The notes under the pieces are model-generated. The model was not told the origin of the DNA and made no database searches. It saw only the letters and a program-made list of their open reading frames with translations. This document shows positions 8,303-17,450 of a DNA stretch of 64,000 bases, piece after piece; within the stretch, counting starts at the first letter, position 1, and every line of letters begins with the position of its first letter. The translations under genes and the position numbers were made by a program. The DNA is from Kiritimatiellia bacterium (GTDB lineage: Bacteria > Verrucomicrobiota > Kiritimatiellia > UBA8416 > JADHWI01). The stretch is from the NCBI GenBank assembly GCA_030744755.1, contig JASLPY010000013.1:20347-84346 (forward strand), read 5' to 3'.

Positions 8303-9621
8303 AAAGAAGATACGTTAGCGATCGATCACGGTGGCTTTGCGCGACCGCGCTTGTGATGGCCCTGTCTGCCGGCACCGCTGGTGCCGAGATCATCTTCGAT
8401 GACGATTTCGATGATACTGCCAGTGCGAACCAGGCTGACCTGGTCGCTGCGGTGAATGCCGGAAGCTGGGTCGAGGTCGCGTTTGATAACTCGAGCATGG
8501 AAACTGACGCGACTAAGTATCTGAACCTGGAGCGGGGCGGCTATGACTACATTGCTGTCTTTTCGAAGTACGGATCGGCATCGGATGGAGGGACGATTAG
8601 CATGGATCTCTCGTTTGGGGACTCGGTTCACGACTACAATACGATCTCCATTCTCGAAGGCACAGGGGAGCTGTTTCGGATCGAGGTGCAGACCGACGAC
8701 GGAGGCGTGGGTGGCACCGACGCACAGATCAATCTGGTCGGCGCGACGACAGAGAACATCGTCAGCGGCATCAGAGAATCGACATCTCCGAACCGCACGT
8801 TCGAGTTCACGCTGGACGCCACCGGGGTCGATCTTTCGATCACCGGGGACGGACTCGGAGCGGCGTTGACTGCTTCAGTGGACTATTCCGGCTCGCCAGT
8901 GATCGGTCCGGATCGGATTCGCTTCTACAAGAACCATGCCCCCACAGATGATCCCAACAGTCCACCACACAGGCACGAGCGCGGCAAGCTTCGGGTCGAC
9001 AACGTTCAGGCGGATTTCGAAGCGACAGTTGCCCGCTATGTCCTGATTGATTTCAACGACGGGAATACCAGTAACGGAATTCATGACGTGGCCGTGAATG
9101 ATGGTGACTTCTCAGGCCAGGTTACCGGCAACAGCATCAACCTACCCTGGCAGTCTCTGGCGGGCGGAGCAGAGTTTCAGTCCAGTCTTCCTGCAGGCAT
9201 TGGAAGCGACACAAACGGGGTCATGGCTTTTGAGCGGGTCTACGCCGTGAACACAGGCCACACACTTGCTTCGGGCGATGTCTTCAACCTGCAGTACTTT
9301 TGGCGGGATGCTTATGGATGGGATGGCGCTCCCGACAACATTGAGATGGTGTTGTATTACACGGAGTCCAACGCAATTGATGGAAACGCAACGGACATCT
9401 TCACACTCAATTCCGGCGGTCGCAGCAAAGATGATCTGTGGGAAGTTGAGTCCGCAACACTTGCCTTCGCGGATGAATCTGGAATCGGCAAGAAGCTCTT
9501 TGTCAGACTGCAGGGGACTAATGAGGAAGAGGAGTTCGCCCGCATAGACAATATCTTTCTTGAAGTTGTTGGTCATGCCGGCGGCAATCAACCCGTTGGC
9601 ACTTCGCTGATGGTGCGCTGA
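8299..9621 (+). CDS. Secreted beta-sandwich (lectin/LamG-like) protein
   Basis: This 440-residue protein starts within ATGA overlapping the mini-ORF. After a basic N-terminus and signal peptide (about 10-30, ALVMALSAGTAGAE), two beta-rich domains follow. The first (about 31-235) opens IIFDDDFDDTAS and the second (about 245-425) opens VLIDFNDGNTSNGI. Both have the Asp/Gly/Asn-rich character of concanavalin-like secreted proteins in this group, and the second closes with EEEFARIDNIFLEVV, a typical last strand. No catalytic residues can be assigned. The tail GTSLMVR resembles the tail TVLIVR of the protein ending at 13081. A carbohydrate-binding role is inferred. Confidence 0.6.
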   Translation: MKRRYVSDRSRWLCATALVMALSAGTAGAEIIFDDDFDDTASANQADLVAAVNAGSWVEVAFDNSSMETDATKYLNLERGGYDYIAVFSKYGSASDGGTISMDLSFGDSVHDYNTISILEGTGELFRIEVQTDDGGVGGTDAQINLVGATTENIVSGIRESTSPNRTFEFTLDATGVDLSITGDGLGAALTASVDYSGSPVIGPDRIRFYKNHAPTDDPNSPPHRHERGKLRVDNVQADFEATVARYVLIDFNDGNTSNGIHDVAVNDGDFSGQVTGNSINLPWQSLAGGAEFQSSLPAGIGSDTNGVMAFERVYAVNTGHTLASGDVFNLQYFWRDAYGWDGAPDNIEMVLYYTESNAIDGNATDIFTLNSGGRSKDDLWEVESATLAFADESGIGKKLFVRLQGTNEEEEFARIDNIFLEVVGHAGGNQPVGTSLMVR

Positions 9622-9674
9622 TGGCGCGGAATCATGCCCTCTACCGGCACAACGCCTTCGGCGGGGATGGACAA

Positions 9675-9797
9675 GTGAATAAAACGACATGGACGGTTGC
9701 GCTGATGGCCGAGTTACCGGAACTGAACGGTTTCAATTCAATCCGTGGGTTGTGCATGATGCTTGCCCTCGGGCTGGTGTTGAAGTCCAAAGTCTAG
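9675..9797 (+). pseudogene. Small ORF carrying a duplicated leader segment
   Basis: A GTG-started frame of 40 codons encodes GFNSIRGLCMMLALGLV near its end. That is nearly the same as GFNSVRGMCMILVLGLV in the leader of the protein at 11066, and the DNA is also similar (9730-9779 against 11145-11194). It stops soon after, so it looks like a detached, truncated copy of the leader rather than a functional gene. No convincing ribosome-binding site is visible. Confidence 0.55.
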
Positions 9798-9909
9798 CCC
9801 GCATATTTCACACTCTTTCGTCGCGAAACGCAGGAGAGTGCGGCCAGGTGGGCTAGGACCGTCCCTGATGCCAAGCTGGCTCCAGGATAACAAGAAATCG
9901 GGAGAAAAG

Positions 9910-11019
9910 ATGAAGAGAATGAGATGGTTGACAGTAGCGTTCATGATGTGGGCTTCGGTTGTAATGGCCGGATTCTTTCCCGCGGATGACGAAAACCTCC
10001 AGTACACGGGAAGAATAGACTTTTCTGACAAGAAAGCACCTGTACTTAGCTGGCCCGGAACCTTGATAAAGACAAAGTTCGCCGGGACGTCGCTAAAAGT
10101 AAAAATGAAAGGTGATGGAGCCAAAGATAAGAAAGGCAAGCCTATCGGGCCAATGTACAATGTCTTTATCGACGGCGATCTCAAGAACGCTCACGTATTC
10201 GGTGTTGAGCAGGAAGGCGAGCATCTCTATACAGTCGCGGAAGGTCTTGAAGATAAGACACATGATGTGCTGATTACCAAGCGCGGCGGGGGTAAGACCC
10301 CCTTTCTTGGACTGGAACTTGATGATGGTGCCAAGCTGCAAGATCCCGGCAAGAGACCGAAGATCAAGATGGAAGTCTTTGGTGATTCAATCAGCGTTGG
10401 GCTCGGTTCTGATCGCAAGCGCGGCGGTGAGCACAGCAGGGAAGCGACCGACAACTTCCAGGCTTACGGAGCGATTGTTGCACGCAATATAGGCGCTGAA
10501 TATCACTGTACAGCCAAGAGCGGTATAGGTCTCATCAAGAGCTGGTGGCCGACCATCATGCCGCAGTACTATGACCGGCTTTGCTCGTCATCACTTGAGG
10601 GATCAGGCGAAGCATGGAATTTCAGCAAATGGACAGCGGACCTGGTGATTATCAATATCTTCCAGAACGATAGCTGGACCAGGAAAGGAACCACGAAGGA
10701 AGAAGGCGTGTCGGCCTATGTTGATTTCGTAAAGAAGATCCGCGGGCATTATCCGGAGTCCAGGATCGTCTGCGTACTTGGTTCAATGGATGCGAGTAAG
10801 GGTAAATGGGCCGGGTTTGTGAAGAATGCCGTCCAGCAGCTTAACGACAGCGGCGACAAGAAAGTATACTCGTATATCTTCAAGGTACAAACAGGCTATA
10901 CTCACCCGAATTCGAAGGTCCACGCGAAGATGGCCCAGGAACTGACCCAGTTCCTCACAACACTCGACATGGACATCACATTGACGACCCCGAATTCCAA
11001 CTCTTTATTACGGAAGTAG
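9910..11019 (+). CDS. CE2-like SGNH acetylesterase, secreted
   Basis: ATG at 9910 follows GGGAGAAAAG and starts a signal peptide (MKRMRWLTVAFMMWASVVMAG), so I prefer it to an earlier in-frame start at 9838; the protein has 369 residues. An N-terminal beta-sandwich (about 30-145) precedes an SGNH hydrolase domain. It has GDSI with the putative nucleophile Ser160, the block III-like FQND at 251-254, and THPN with the putative catalytic His332. This two-domain layout is that of carbohydrate esterase family 2, which deacetylates polysaccharides and can use a Ser-His pair without the Asp. The DXXH Asp is absent here (GYTH), consistent with that family. It would remove acetyl groups from the polymer handled by neighbouring enzymes. 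Confidence 0.75.
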   Translation: MKRMRWLTVAFMMWASVVMAGFFPADDENLQYTGRIDFSDKKAPVLSWPGTLIKTKFAGTSLKVKMKGDGAKDKKGKPIGPMYNVFIDGDLKNAHVFGVEQEGEHLYTVAEGLEDKTHDVLITKRGGGKTPFLGLELDDGAKLQDPGKRPKIKMEVFGDSISVGLGSDRKRGGEHSREATDNFQAYGAIVARNIGAEYHCTAKSGIGLIKSWWPTIMPQYYDRLCSSSLEGSGEAWNFSKWTADLVIINIFQNDSWTRKGTTKEEGVSAYVDFVKKIRGHYPESRIVCVLGSMDASKGKWAGFVKNAVQQLNDSGDKKVYSYIFKVQTGYTHPNSKVHAKMAQELTQFLTTLDMDITLTTPNSNSLLRK

Positions 11020-11065
11020 GAGCGAAATAGCCTTCCACGCTTGAAAAAGAAGGAGAGCGACTGAA

Positions 11066-13081
11066 ATGAAGAGAATGAAGTCGTTGACCGCAGCGTTTAA
11101 CCTGTGGACTTCGGTCGCAGTGGCTGGGGTCATTTCCTCCTTCGGTTTCAATTCGGTCCGTGGTATGTGCATGATCCTTGTCCTTGGGCTGGTCACTTTC
11201 TACGCTGACAAAGCAATGGCGCAGGCGACATCGATTCCCGTCGGCAATTTCTCGTTTGAAACCGAAGGCGGGGACCCGGGTCACGCGGACTGGCGTATGC
11301 TTCCCGGCACATCCTGGGTGGACGGGAACGCCACCAACGCCTATGAGATCCTGGAACTGGATGTAGAGGGCACCCATTTCAAGAACTTCATTGGGCCGGA
11401 CTGGGACAACAGGCCGGGGCCTGGCGGCGTGAACGTGCTCAACCTGGCGGCAGCAGCTACCGCAGCCACGGCAATGACCCAGGACCTGGGCTACGCAATC
11501 GGTTCTGGCGACCTGGTTTCAGTGAGCTGCGTTCTGGGTGACAGTGGAATTCAGACCCCCGGCGATGTCGAGGTGAGCATCCTGGTGGATGGGAGCCCGG
11601 ATGCGTCGGTGACCGTGACCAATAATGCTGACGATGGAGATTTCAAGGCTTTCAAATCCGTGCTGACCGCAACCGGCAGCGGCAATCTTTCCATTGGGTT
11701 CAAGAACAAGACCAACAACAACTGGCTTGATCTGATCGATGTGGCCGTGGTGCCCGCAGCCGCCGCGGCGGCGGGACAAATCCCTGTCGGTAACTTCTCG
11801 TTTGAGACTGAAGGCACCGCATATCAAGATGGATGGTATCATCTTCCCGGTATCGGCAGCTGGGACAAAGCCGATAGCAGCGAATATCAGATCCTTGACC
11901 TGTCCCTGGAAACAACCAACTTCCCCGGATTGGATGTCGGCCCGGAGGGGGTGAACGTACTCAATCTGGCAACGGCGGGTACAATATCGCAAGACGTTGG
12001 ATATGACGTTTTGTCGGGTGACGAAGTGGTTCTGGATTTCAGCCTGGGTGACAGTGCAAAAGCAGGACAGAACCCGGGCAATGTGAGCGTGTCGATTCTG
12101 ATTGACGGGATCGTCAGGGCACGAAAGAGCATCGCCAACACGGCTGCAGATGGCGCTTTTACCAATATTCAATCGTCATTCACAGCAACCGCTGACGGCA
12201 GTCTTTCCATCCGCTTCCAGAACAGCGGCGGCAATAACTGGCTCGACAACGTCAACGTGAAGATAACATCCCCGGCAAGCGCCGCTCCGGCTGTGCAGGG
12301 TGCTGTCGACGTCACAGGTTGGAGTAGTGGATTTCACCACGGTGAAGGGTGGACTGAGGCAAATGCATGGGGTAGCGGAGGTGTGAACAACAGCCTGGGA
12401 GAGACTGACAGCAACAGTTACGGCCCTCCCCCATACCTTCCAGGTTTCATTTCCAGCAACCAGAACTACACCGTGACCTGGGCTGATGGGGAGGCAGTCA
12501 GCGACCGAGGCACGTATTTCGGCGCTTGGAACCAGTACAGGGACGGAAAGGCCAGCGCGGACTTGTATCTCGACCTGACCGGGGCGGCAGAAGATAGCAG
12601 CGCCGAGGGACTTACGTCTGCCGGATTCGGCGGCGTTACATATGACGGCTCTGACGGCTCCGAAGACTTACAGATCAATTTCACCGTGAACTTCACCATT
12701 AATGCCAGCGCAGCGGATTCGAATGTAGATGGATTGTTCGGTATTCACGTGGACGCACGCAGATACGGCGCTGGCGACCTGGTCACTAACTTCACGCCCC
12801 ATGTCATCGGCAGCAGCTTGGGAGATCCGGGAGCAGAATTGCCGATGGTCTTTGCAGAGAAAACGCCAGGCGGCGGCGACTACGCATGGTTTTTCACCTG
12901 TTCTGCTGCTGACATCGCCGCTCAGGGCGGATCGATCAGCGATACCCTGACCGCACACTTTTCTTTCCAGGCAACGTCGGTTGCACCCTTGTACGATGGC
13001 GTTGATATCGTTGATATCACGGCCTTTGCCACGGCGAAGGCTGAGGTCCTGCCGCCTGCCACAGTTTTGATAGTCAGATAA
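11066..13081 (+). CDS. Secreted protein with two tandem beta-sandwich repeats
   Basis: This 671-residue protein starts at ATG 11066 after AAGGAGAG. Its leader has two consecutive hydrophobic stretches: MKRMKSLTAAFNLWTSVAVAG, alike the CE2-like protein's signal peptide, then MCMILVLGLVTFYADKAMAQ, a second signal-like segment. Two homologous units of about 175 residues follow, opening IPVGNFSFETEG at about residues 57 and 236. Each includes a GVNVLNLA motif and an NNWLD motif. A third, different beta-rich domain (about 405-660) begins DVTGWSSGFHHGEG. The repeats resemble carbohydrate-binding-like modules, but no family is certain. It ends TVLIVR, like the tail of the protein ending at 9621. Confidence 0.6.
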   Translation: MKRMKSLTAAFNLWTSVAVAGVISSFGFNSVRGMCMILVLGLVTFYADKAMAQATSIPVGNFSFETEGGDPGHADWRMLPGTSWVDGNATNAYEILELDVEGTHFKNFIGPDWDNRPGPGGVNVLNLAAAATAATAMTQDLGYAIGSGDLVSVSCVLGDSGIQTPGDVEVSILVDGSPDASVTVTNNADDGDFKAFKSVLTATGSGNLSIGFKNKTNNNWLDLIDVAVVPAAAAAAGQIPVGNFSFETEGTAYQDGWYHLPGIGSWDKADSSEYQILDLSLETTNFPGLDVGPEGVNVLNLATAGTISQDVGYDVLSGDEVVLDFSLGDSAKAGQNPGNVSVSILIDGIVRARKSIANTAADGAFTNIQSSFTATADGSLSIRFQNSGGNNWLDNVNVKITSPASAAPAVQGAVDVTGWSSGFHHGEGWTEANAWGSGGVNNSLGETDSNSYGPPPYLPGFISSNQNYTVTWADGEAVSDRGTYFGAWNQYRDGKASADLYLDLTGAAEDSSAEGLTSAGFGGVTYDGSDGSEDLQINFTVNFTINASAADSNVDGLFGIHVDARRYGAGDLVTNFTPHVIGSSLGDPGAELPMVFAEKTPGGGDYAWFFTCSAADIAAQGGSISDTLTAHFSFQATSVAPLYDGVDIVDITAFATAKAEVLPPATVLIVR

Positions 13082-13113
13082 AGAAGGTGGCGAGCCGTCT
13101 TCGCGCTTGGCTT

Positions 13114-13136
13114 CCATCGTGACGAGGCCACGATGG
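13114..13136. terminator. Hairpin between convergent genes
   Basis: A perfect 8-bp stem CCATCGTG/CACGATGG with a 7-base loop lies between the stop at 13081 (+) and the stop at 13141 (-). There is no clear U-run, so a bidirectional transcript end is only inferred. Confidence 0.45.
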
Positions 13137-13140
13137 TCAT

Positions 13141-16100
13141 CTAGTTACGGTTCAGCGTAAGATTCGAGAGTCCTTGCTCCGTCGCTGTGAGTCGTAGCCG
13201 GTCGCTCTGCGCACCAATAGTAATGGTGAACTCACCGTTCTCACCTGTGATCTTCGGCAGCGGATCCCCGTCCCTGTAGGCATAGAGCAGGACGCGGAAT
13301 TTCGCACCGTCGGTCTTACTCTTGTACTTCAGGTTCTCCCACAGCCGCATCCCTTTCTTGCGATGGCGCGATTCGGCAATTGGCACTACCGGTTCGACGA
13401 CGAATGCCCCCGGCGAACTGTCCCCGAAGATCTTCACCAGCAGGTGTTTGGTCCTGTCTTCCGGATCCGTCAGGACCGCCGTGTCGCCCTTGAGCTCGTA
13501 ACTTTCAGTGGTGTAGATATCCTTCGGCAAAGGCGCGTTCCAGACATATTCGCGTTGGATATCGTCTTTCTTGATGTCATCGACAATAATCCCGTAGGGG
13601 TGTTTGCCGCGTGCGAATGCTGCCGAACGGTAAGCGTGTTCGAAGGGCTGAGCTCCCTTGTAGTTCTTCGGGTCAAATGTTGAGACATCCATGATGCCCT
13701 TCCTCAGGGGCCTATCACCCGTTAATTGCGCTGCGAGATATCCGGTGGGCATATCCAGCCAGGGACGGCGCTTGTCGCCGCGCAGACGGGAGTAGTTCAT
13801 CGTCGGCCAGCGACCACCGTTCTGACGATAGCAACCTGTCAGGTCCGCTCCCATGATATCGAAGGTCGCACCTTTGGTTTCGCCTGCGCCCTCGTAGGAA
13901 AGGACACGGCCAGGGGTCGTATCCTGCCCGAGGGTGTCGACGGTCACGACCGCGTTGAAGTCCGGGACGGTGTTGTCCTCTGCCCCGCGGAAGGGGATCC
14001 ATTGCCGTCCCAGCGCGTTATAGATGAAATAGCCACGATCGATCTGCGAATGGCCTCCCCTTATAGAGCGCGGAGAAAAATACAACTGCGCCGCATCGGC
14101 CTCCCAGCTGCTGCGCCCGACCATCATGCCACGGAAAACGCTCAGGTAGCCCAGCGAGGCCCCGGAGGCGCCGACCGCCTGCTTCAGGTGTTGCTGAAGG
14201 TCGGCGGGGCCTTTCCAATCCTGCACGTAGGGCGCGGCGATCAGCCATGACTCCTGTCCAAAGGTGCGAACTGCCAACTGGGTATAATCCAACGGCCCGG
14301 CGGTGATGCAACGCTTGAGGTAATTGATCACCGGGTCGTCCGGGTAGGCATAATGCATGGTCAAGATACCATGGGCCTTCGGGCGGCCCAGCCCACCGTT
14401 CTTCTCGTCGTACATCATTTGGCGATTCCCCCAGGGCAGGCCAATGTGCAGAAGGAACTTGGTCATGTGATTGTAAAGCGAGGTGCTGCTGAGACTCTTT
14501 TGTCCATCCGGCTCATTGCGGCTGAGTACGGAGATTTGCGTGATGCCGAGCGTACCTTTACCCATTCCTTCGTAATGGGCACCGGAGTCGGGATCGTCGG
14601 TATTGATGGAGCACAGTTTCAAGGCACGTGCCGCGGCGGCATGAACTTCCGGATCGAAGCCATCCTCGCCATAGATCGATTCGGCGGCAATCATGAGTTC
14701 GCCGGTTATCCAGGGCTCCCAGTTGGAGGTGTGCGCGTTCAACGCTGTGACGCCCCACATACCAAGGGCCCACTTGCCTGCGCTACTTCGGGCTATGACA
14801 TCGCGTATTGTCGCCCGTTCTTCGGACGTCATCCAACCGTACAGATAATCATACATGATCGGCGTCAACCGACGCCCCACCAGGTCGTGGTAGTAGTGCT
14901 GCCAGTCGGCAGTAAGCTTGTTGGCCACGTCAAGCGCCCTTTTCTGCATGTCGGCAGATTCCATCATGTTATCAATCAGCATGCGTGCGAGCCGCTCATC
15001 AGCCGTCAGCAGGGCTTTGTAGGCCAGCAGACCACGTGCTGCTGCCGCCTCGCCACCATCCCCCCGCGGCAACTGCTTAATGGTGAAAGATGCGGGATCG
15101 GCCTTGAGCTTTGCTTCCAGTTCGATTCGAAGCTTCTTGCGATCCGTTTCCTTGGGTGCATCACGCACCTCGGGGAAACAAACGTTGGGTGAGTAGTCCT
15201 CCAGGTCACCGCCAAAGACCGTTCGAGCGTAGAGCGTGATATAGGTGAAGTTGTTGTGCCCCTGTTCCGTACTGCGTGTGCGTTTGCGAATGAGCGGGAG
15301 GTCATCCATATCAAGATTTAACCGGGGATGGGTATAGGGTGGCGGGGGCTTCTTACCAAAACGTTCTGCCGCAAAGCCCTTGTCCTGGTACTCAAAAGTC
15401 GGCTCGGGCATGTATTTCTCTATGAGCTCACTCTGGTAGCCACGGGACATGTAGGGATCAACGGGGATACGATTCTGAACACCGGCCGCTCCGGTGGGGC
15501 TGTTGTAGAGAGCCCATACCTCGTCAATGTTCAGCGTCTTGTCGTAGAGCGCGACATCGTCAAGGGTGGCGCTCACGCCAAATACCAGCCGCGGCCTGCC
15601 GGTGGCTTCCTCCAGTGGTCGCTTGAGATAGGCGGCCTGCTCGCCATTGATGAACAATTTGTTGACGTGCCCCATACGCGAATAGGTGATGGCGAAATGG
15701 ACCCATTGGTCATGGGTGGGAGCTGTCCCCCGGCCTTGCCACCATTTGTAGTAAACGTTGGAATGGCCGCTAAGTGGATCGACCTGTCGATACAACAGCT
15801 TCCAATATTGCTTATTGTCGTCACCCAGAGCTGCAAAGATCTCACCACGCCCCGGCGCCTTATCATGATGCACCCAGAACGCGAGGGTAAACTCTTCTGT
15901 CAGGGCGTCAAAGGAACCGAAGTCCAGGATCTTGCTCTTGGATTCTTTACTGATTTCCACCTTCAGTCCGCCACCATACTTTCCTTTGTCGGTGGCGATG
16001 GCCAGCGTCGGGTCGATCATCAGCTCTCTGGGCTCAAGACCGGCTCCCCTGGCAACATTGTTGTTGATGTCGTCGAAGGTCCAGTGGGCCACCAGGGGGA

Positions 16101-17286
16101 GTTTCTTGCCCTTCAGGACCGCCGCGCGTTGCGGATGGGGTGGCTCGACATGGTTCAAAAGGATGATATCCTCGGGCTTTCTGCTGAATACCTTTGGCCG
16201 GCCCGGACCCTTGTCGCGAACAAAGACCGCGCCCTTGGCTGTAGCGCTGTGACTTCCTCCGGCATTGCTCACGGTGAGTTTGAATTCATAGGCACCGGCC
16301 TTGTCGGTTGTGAAGGTCGTCTCCGGATCGCTTGGGTCGGTGAATCTACCCTTGGCCCCCTTTGGCTGTTTTACGACCTCCCATTGACAAGAAGTTGGAC
16401 CACCGTTTCGCCCTGGCCGCAATTCGCCGCCCTGCATCTTCATGCGTGCGTTTGCGCGGCTGAACAGGCCACCTTCCTCGAGCCAGGCAGTGTAACCCAG
16501 CCCGGCATCGGCGATTGGGGGTAGTTTCTCGTTTCTATAGAACTCGCTGTCTACATTTGCGAGATCGGTAGCCTGGCCGGGGTTGAGTGCTCCGCCGTAG
16601 ATACGCAGGTCGTCATAGAGCCCGTACAGACGATTGTGCGGGCCGCCGGTCCGTCCGGAAAGGCGGACAAAGAACTCTGTTCTGGGGGCCCACTGAGTAG
16701 TGGCAGCCTGGACTGCCTTTTTGCCATTGAGGTAAAGACTCATCTCCTCCTTGCCACAGACAAAGAGCAAATGCGACCACTGATCGGCAGGCAGTCGGGT
16801 GTCCTGGTCAAAGAACTGGTAGAGCTTGTCTTTCCCTTCGAGATTGAAGTTGACCCTGAGCCTGCCGGCATGCTGGCCCATGGAGAAGAGCGAGACCCAT
16901 TCGTCCCCTTTCTTCTGCACAAAGGAGAGGATATCCCCGTATCGGTTAACATCCCGGCTGGGCTTGACCCAGAGCGATACGGTCCATTCTTCGCCCAGTT
17001 TCATTGGAGTGAGGGCCTGCATCGAACCGCGGACACCATGCAGGTCGCCGGGCTTCCCTGTTCCCAGCAATCCCGCCCCGCCGAAGACACCCTGATCCGG
17101 AGCATAGCGCATACCCCCGCCCGCGCGGGTCCGAGCCCAGGTCGAGATACCATCAACGTTGTGACCGGAGGCATCCGGCTCGATAGCACCGAATTCGTAG
17201 GGTGAATCAAATCGCCAATGCAGCAGCAGTTCGTCTGCCGCGCTGAACTGGACAGTGCCCAGTAACAAAGCGATGAACAGACCCAT
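13141..17286 (-). CDS. Giant secreted polysaccharide lyase: LamG, PKD-like, LamG, heparinase-like
   Basis: The start is taken at 17286, where MGLFIALLLGTVQFSAADE gives a proper signal peptide (1381 residues); the frame extends upstream into a sulfatase fragment. Domain order: LamG/concanavalin domain (about 20-240, LLLHWRFDSPYEFG), PKD-like domain (about 255-358, GAYEFKLTVSNAGGSHSATA), second LamG domain (about 392-598, LVAHWTFDDINNN), then an alpha-toroid of alginate-lyase/heparinase II/III type from about 650 (HPRLNLDMDDLPLIRKRT). A C-terminal beta-sandwich includes GGHSQIDRGYFIYNALGRQW. The heparinase II/III superfamily cleaves uronate-containing glycans by beta-elimination. The catalytic Tyr/His cannot be assigned without alignment. 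The paired LamG domains suggest polymer binding. A GH-A clan glycosidase gene lies just upstream on the same strand. Confidence 0.75.
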   Translation of the reverse strand: MGLFIALLLGTVQFSAADELLLHWRFDSPYEFGAIEPDASGHNVDGISTWARTRAGGGMRYAPDQGVFGGAGLLGTGKPGDLHGVRGSMQALTPMKLGEEWTVSLWVKPSRDVNRYGDILSFVQKKGDEWVSLFSMGQHAGRLRVNFNLEGKDKLYQFFDQDTRLPADQWSHLLFVCGKEEMSLYLNGKKAVQAATTQWAPRTEFFVRLSGRTGGPHNRLYGLYDDLRIYGGALNPGQATDLANVDSEFYRNEKLPPIADAGLGYTAWLEEGGLFSRANARMKMQGGELRPGRNGGPTSCQWEVVKQPKGAKGRFTDPSDPETTFTTDKAGAYEFKLTVSNAGGSHSATAKGAVFVRDKGPGRPKVFSRKPEDIILLNHVEPPHPQRAAVLKGKKLPLVAHWTFDDINNNVARGAGLEPRELMIDPTLAIATDKGKYGGGLKVEISKESKSKILDFGSFDALTEEFTLAFWVHHDKAPGRGEIFAALGDDNKQYWKLLYRQVDPLSGHSNVYYKWWQGRGTAPTHDQWVHFAITYSRMGHVNKLFINGEQAAYLKRPLEEATGRPRLVFGVSATLDDVALYDKTLNIDEVWALYNSPTGAAGVQNRIPVDPYMSRGYQSELIEKYMPEPTFEYQDKGFAAERFGKKPPPPYTHPRLNLDMDDLPLIRKRTRSTEQGHNNFTYITLYARTVFGGDLEDYSPNVCFPEVRDAPKETDRKKLRIELEAKLKADPASFTIKQLPRGDGGEAAAARGLLAYKALLTADERLARMLIDNMMESADMQKRALDVANKLTADWQHYYHDLVGRRLTPIMYDYLYGWMTSEERATIRDVIARSSAGKWALGMWGVTALNAHTSNWEPWITGELMIAAESIYGEDGFDPEVHAAAARALKLCSINTDDPDSGAHYEGMGKGTLGITQISVLSRNEPDGQKSLSSTSLYNHMTKFLLHIGLPWGNRQMMYDEKNGGLGRPKAHGILTMHYAYPDDPVINYLKRCITAGPLDYTQLAVRTFGQESWLIAAPYVQDWKGPADLQQHLKQAVGASGASLGYLSVFRGMMVGRSSWEADAAQLYFSPRSIRGGHSQIDRGYFIYNALGRQWIPFRGAEDNTVPDFNAVVTVDTLGQDTTPGRVLSYEGAGETKGATFDIMGADLTGCYRQNGGRWPTMNYSRLRGDKRRPWLDMPTGYLAAQLTGDRPLRKGIMDVSTFDPKNYKGAQPFEHAYRSAAFARGKHPYGIIVDDIKKDDIQREYVWNAPLPKDIYTTESYELKGDTAVLTDPEDRTKHLLVKIFGDSSPGAFVVEPVVPIAESRHRKKGMRLWENLKYKSKTDGAKFRVLLYAYRDGDPLPKITGENGEFTITIGAQSDRLRLTATEQGLSNLTLNRN

Positions 17287-17397
17287 GTTCGTCAACGCGG
17301 CAAAGATCTCGCCGACGCGGCTGTCCATCTCCTCAACCACATCGCCGTTCTTGTTTAGCATACTGACTTCTCTCTCCGTTCTCTTCCATTCGGCCAT
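17287..17397 (-). pseudogene. Sulfatase gene fragment fused upstream of the lyase
   Basis: In frame with the lyase and before its likely start, 37 codons encode AEWKRTEREV...GDVVEEMDSRVGEIFAAL. This matches the middle of S1 sulfatases: the sulfatase at 33809-35176 has PEWKGKS followed by GDVVEELDSRIGEILKAL at its residues 217-245. An in-frame TGA lies four codons before the fragment's first ATG. It is best read as a leftover of a deleted sulfatase gene, though translation from 17397 would still produce a longer lyase with a hidden signal peptide. Confidence 0.7.
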
Positions 17398-17450
17398 GAA
17401 TAAGAATCATAGCGTCAACCCACCCAGTATGCCATTGGCAGAAGTGGTTC

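Noticed and set aside
13021..13081. Possible PEP-CTERM sorting signal at the end of the two-repeat protein
   Set aside because: PPATVLIVR recalls the start of a PEP-CTERM tag, but no following membrane helix or Arg cluster exists before the stop.
15328..16524. 398-codon open frame on the + strand
   Set aside because: It lies opposite the lyase gene at 13141-17286, whose domains are recognisable. The + strand product shows no coherent fold.
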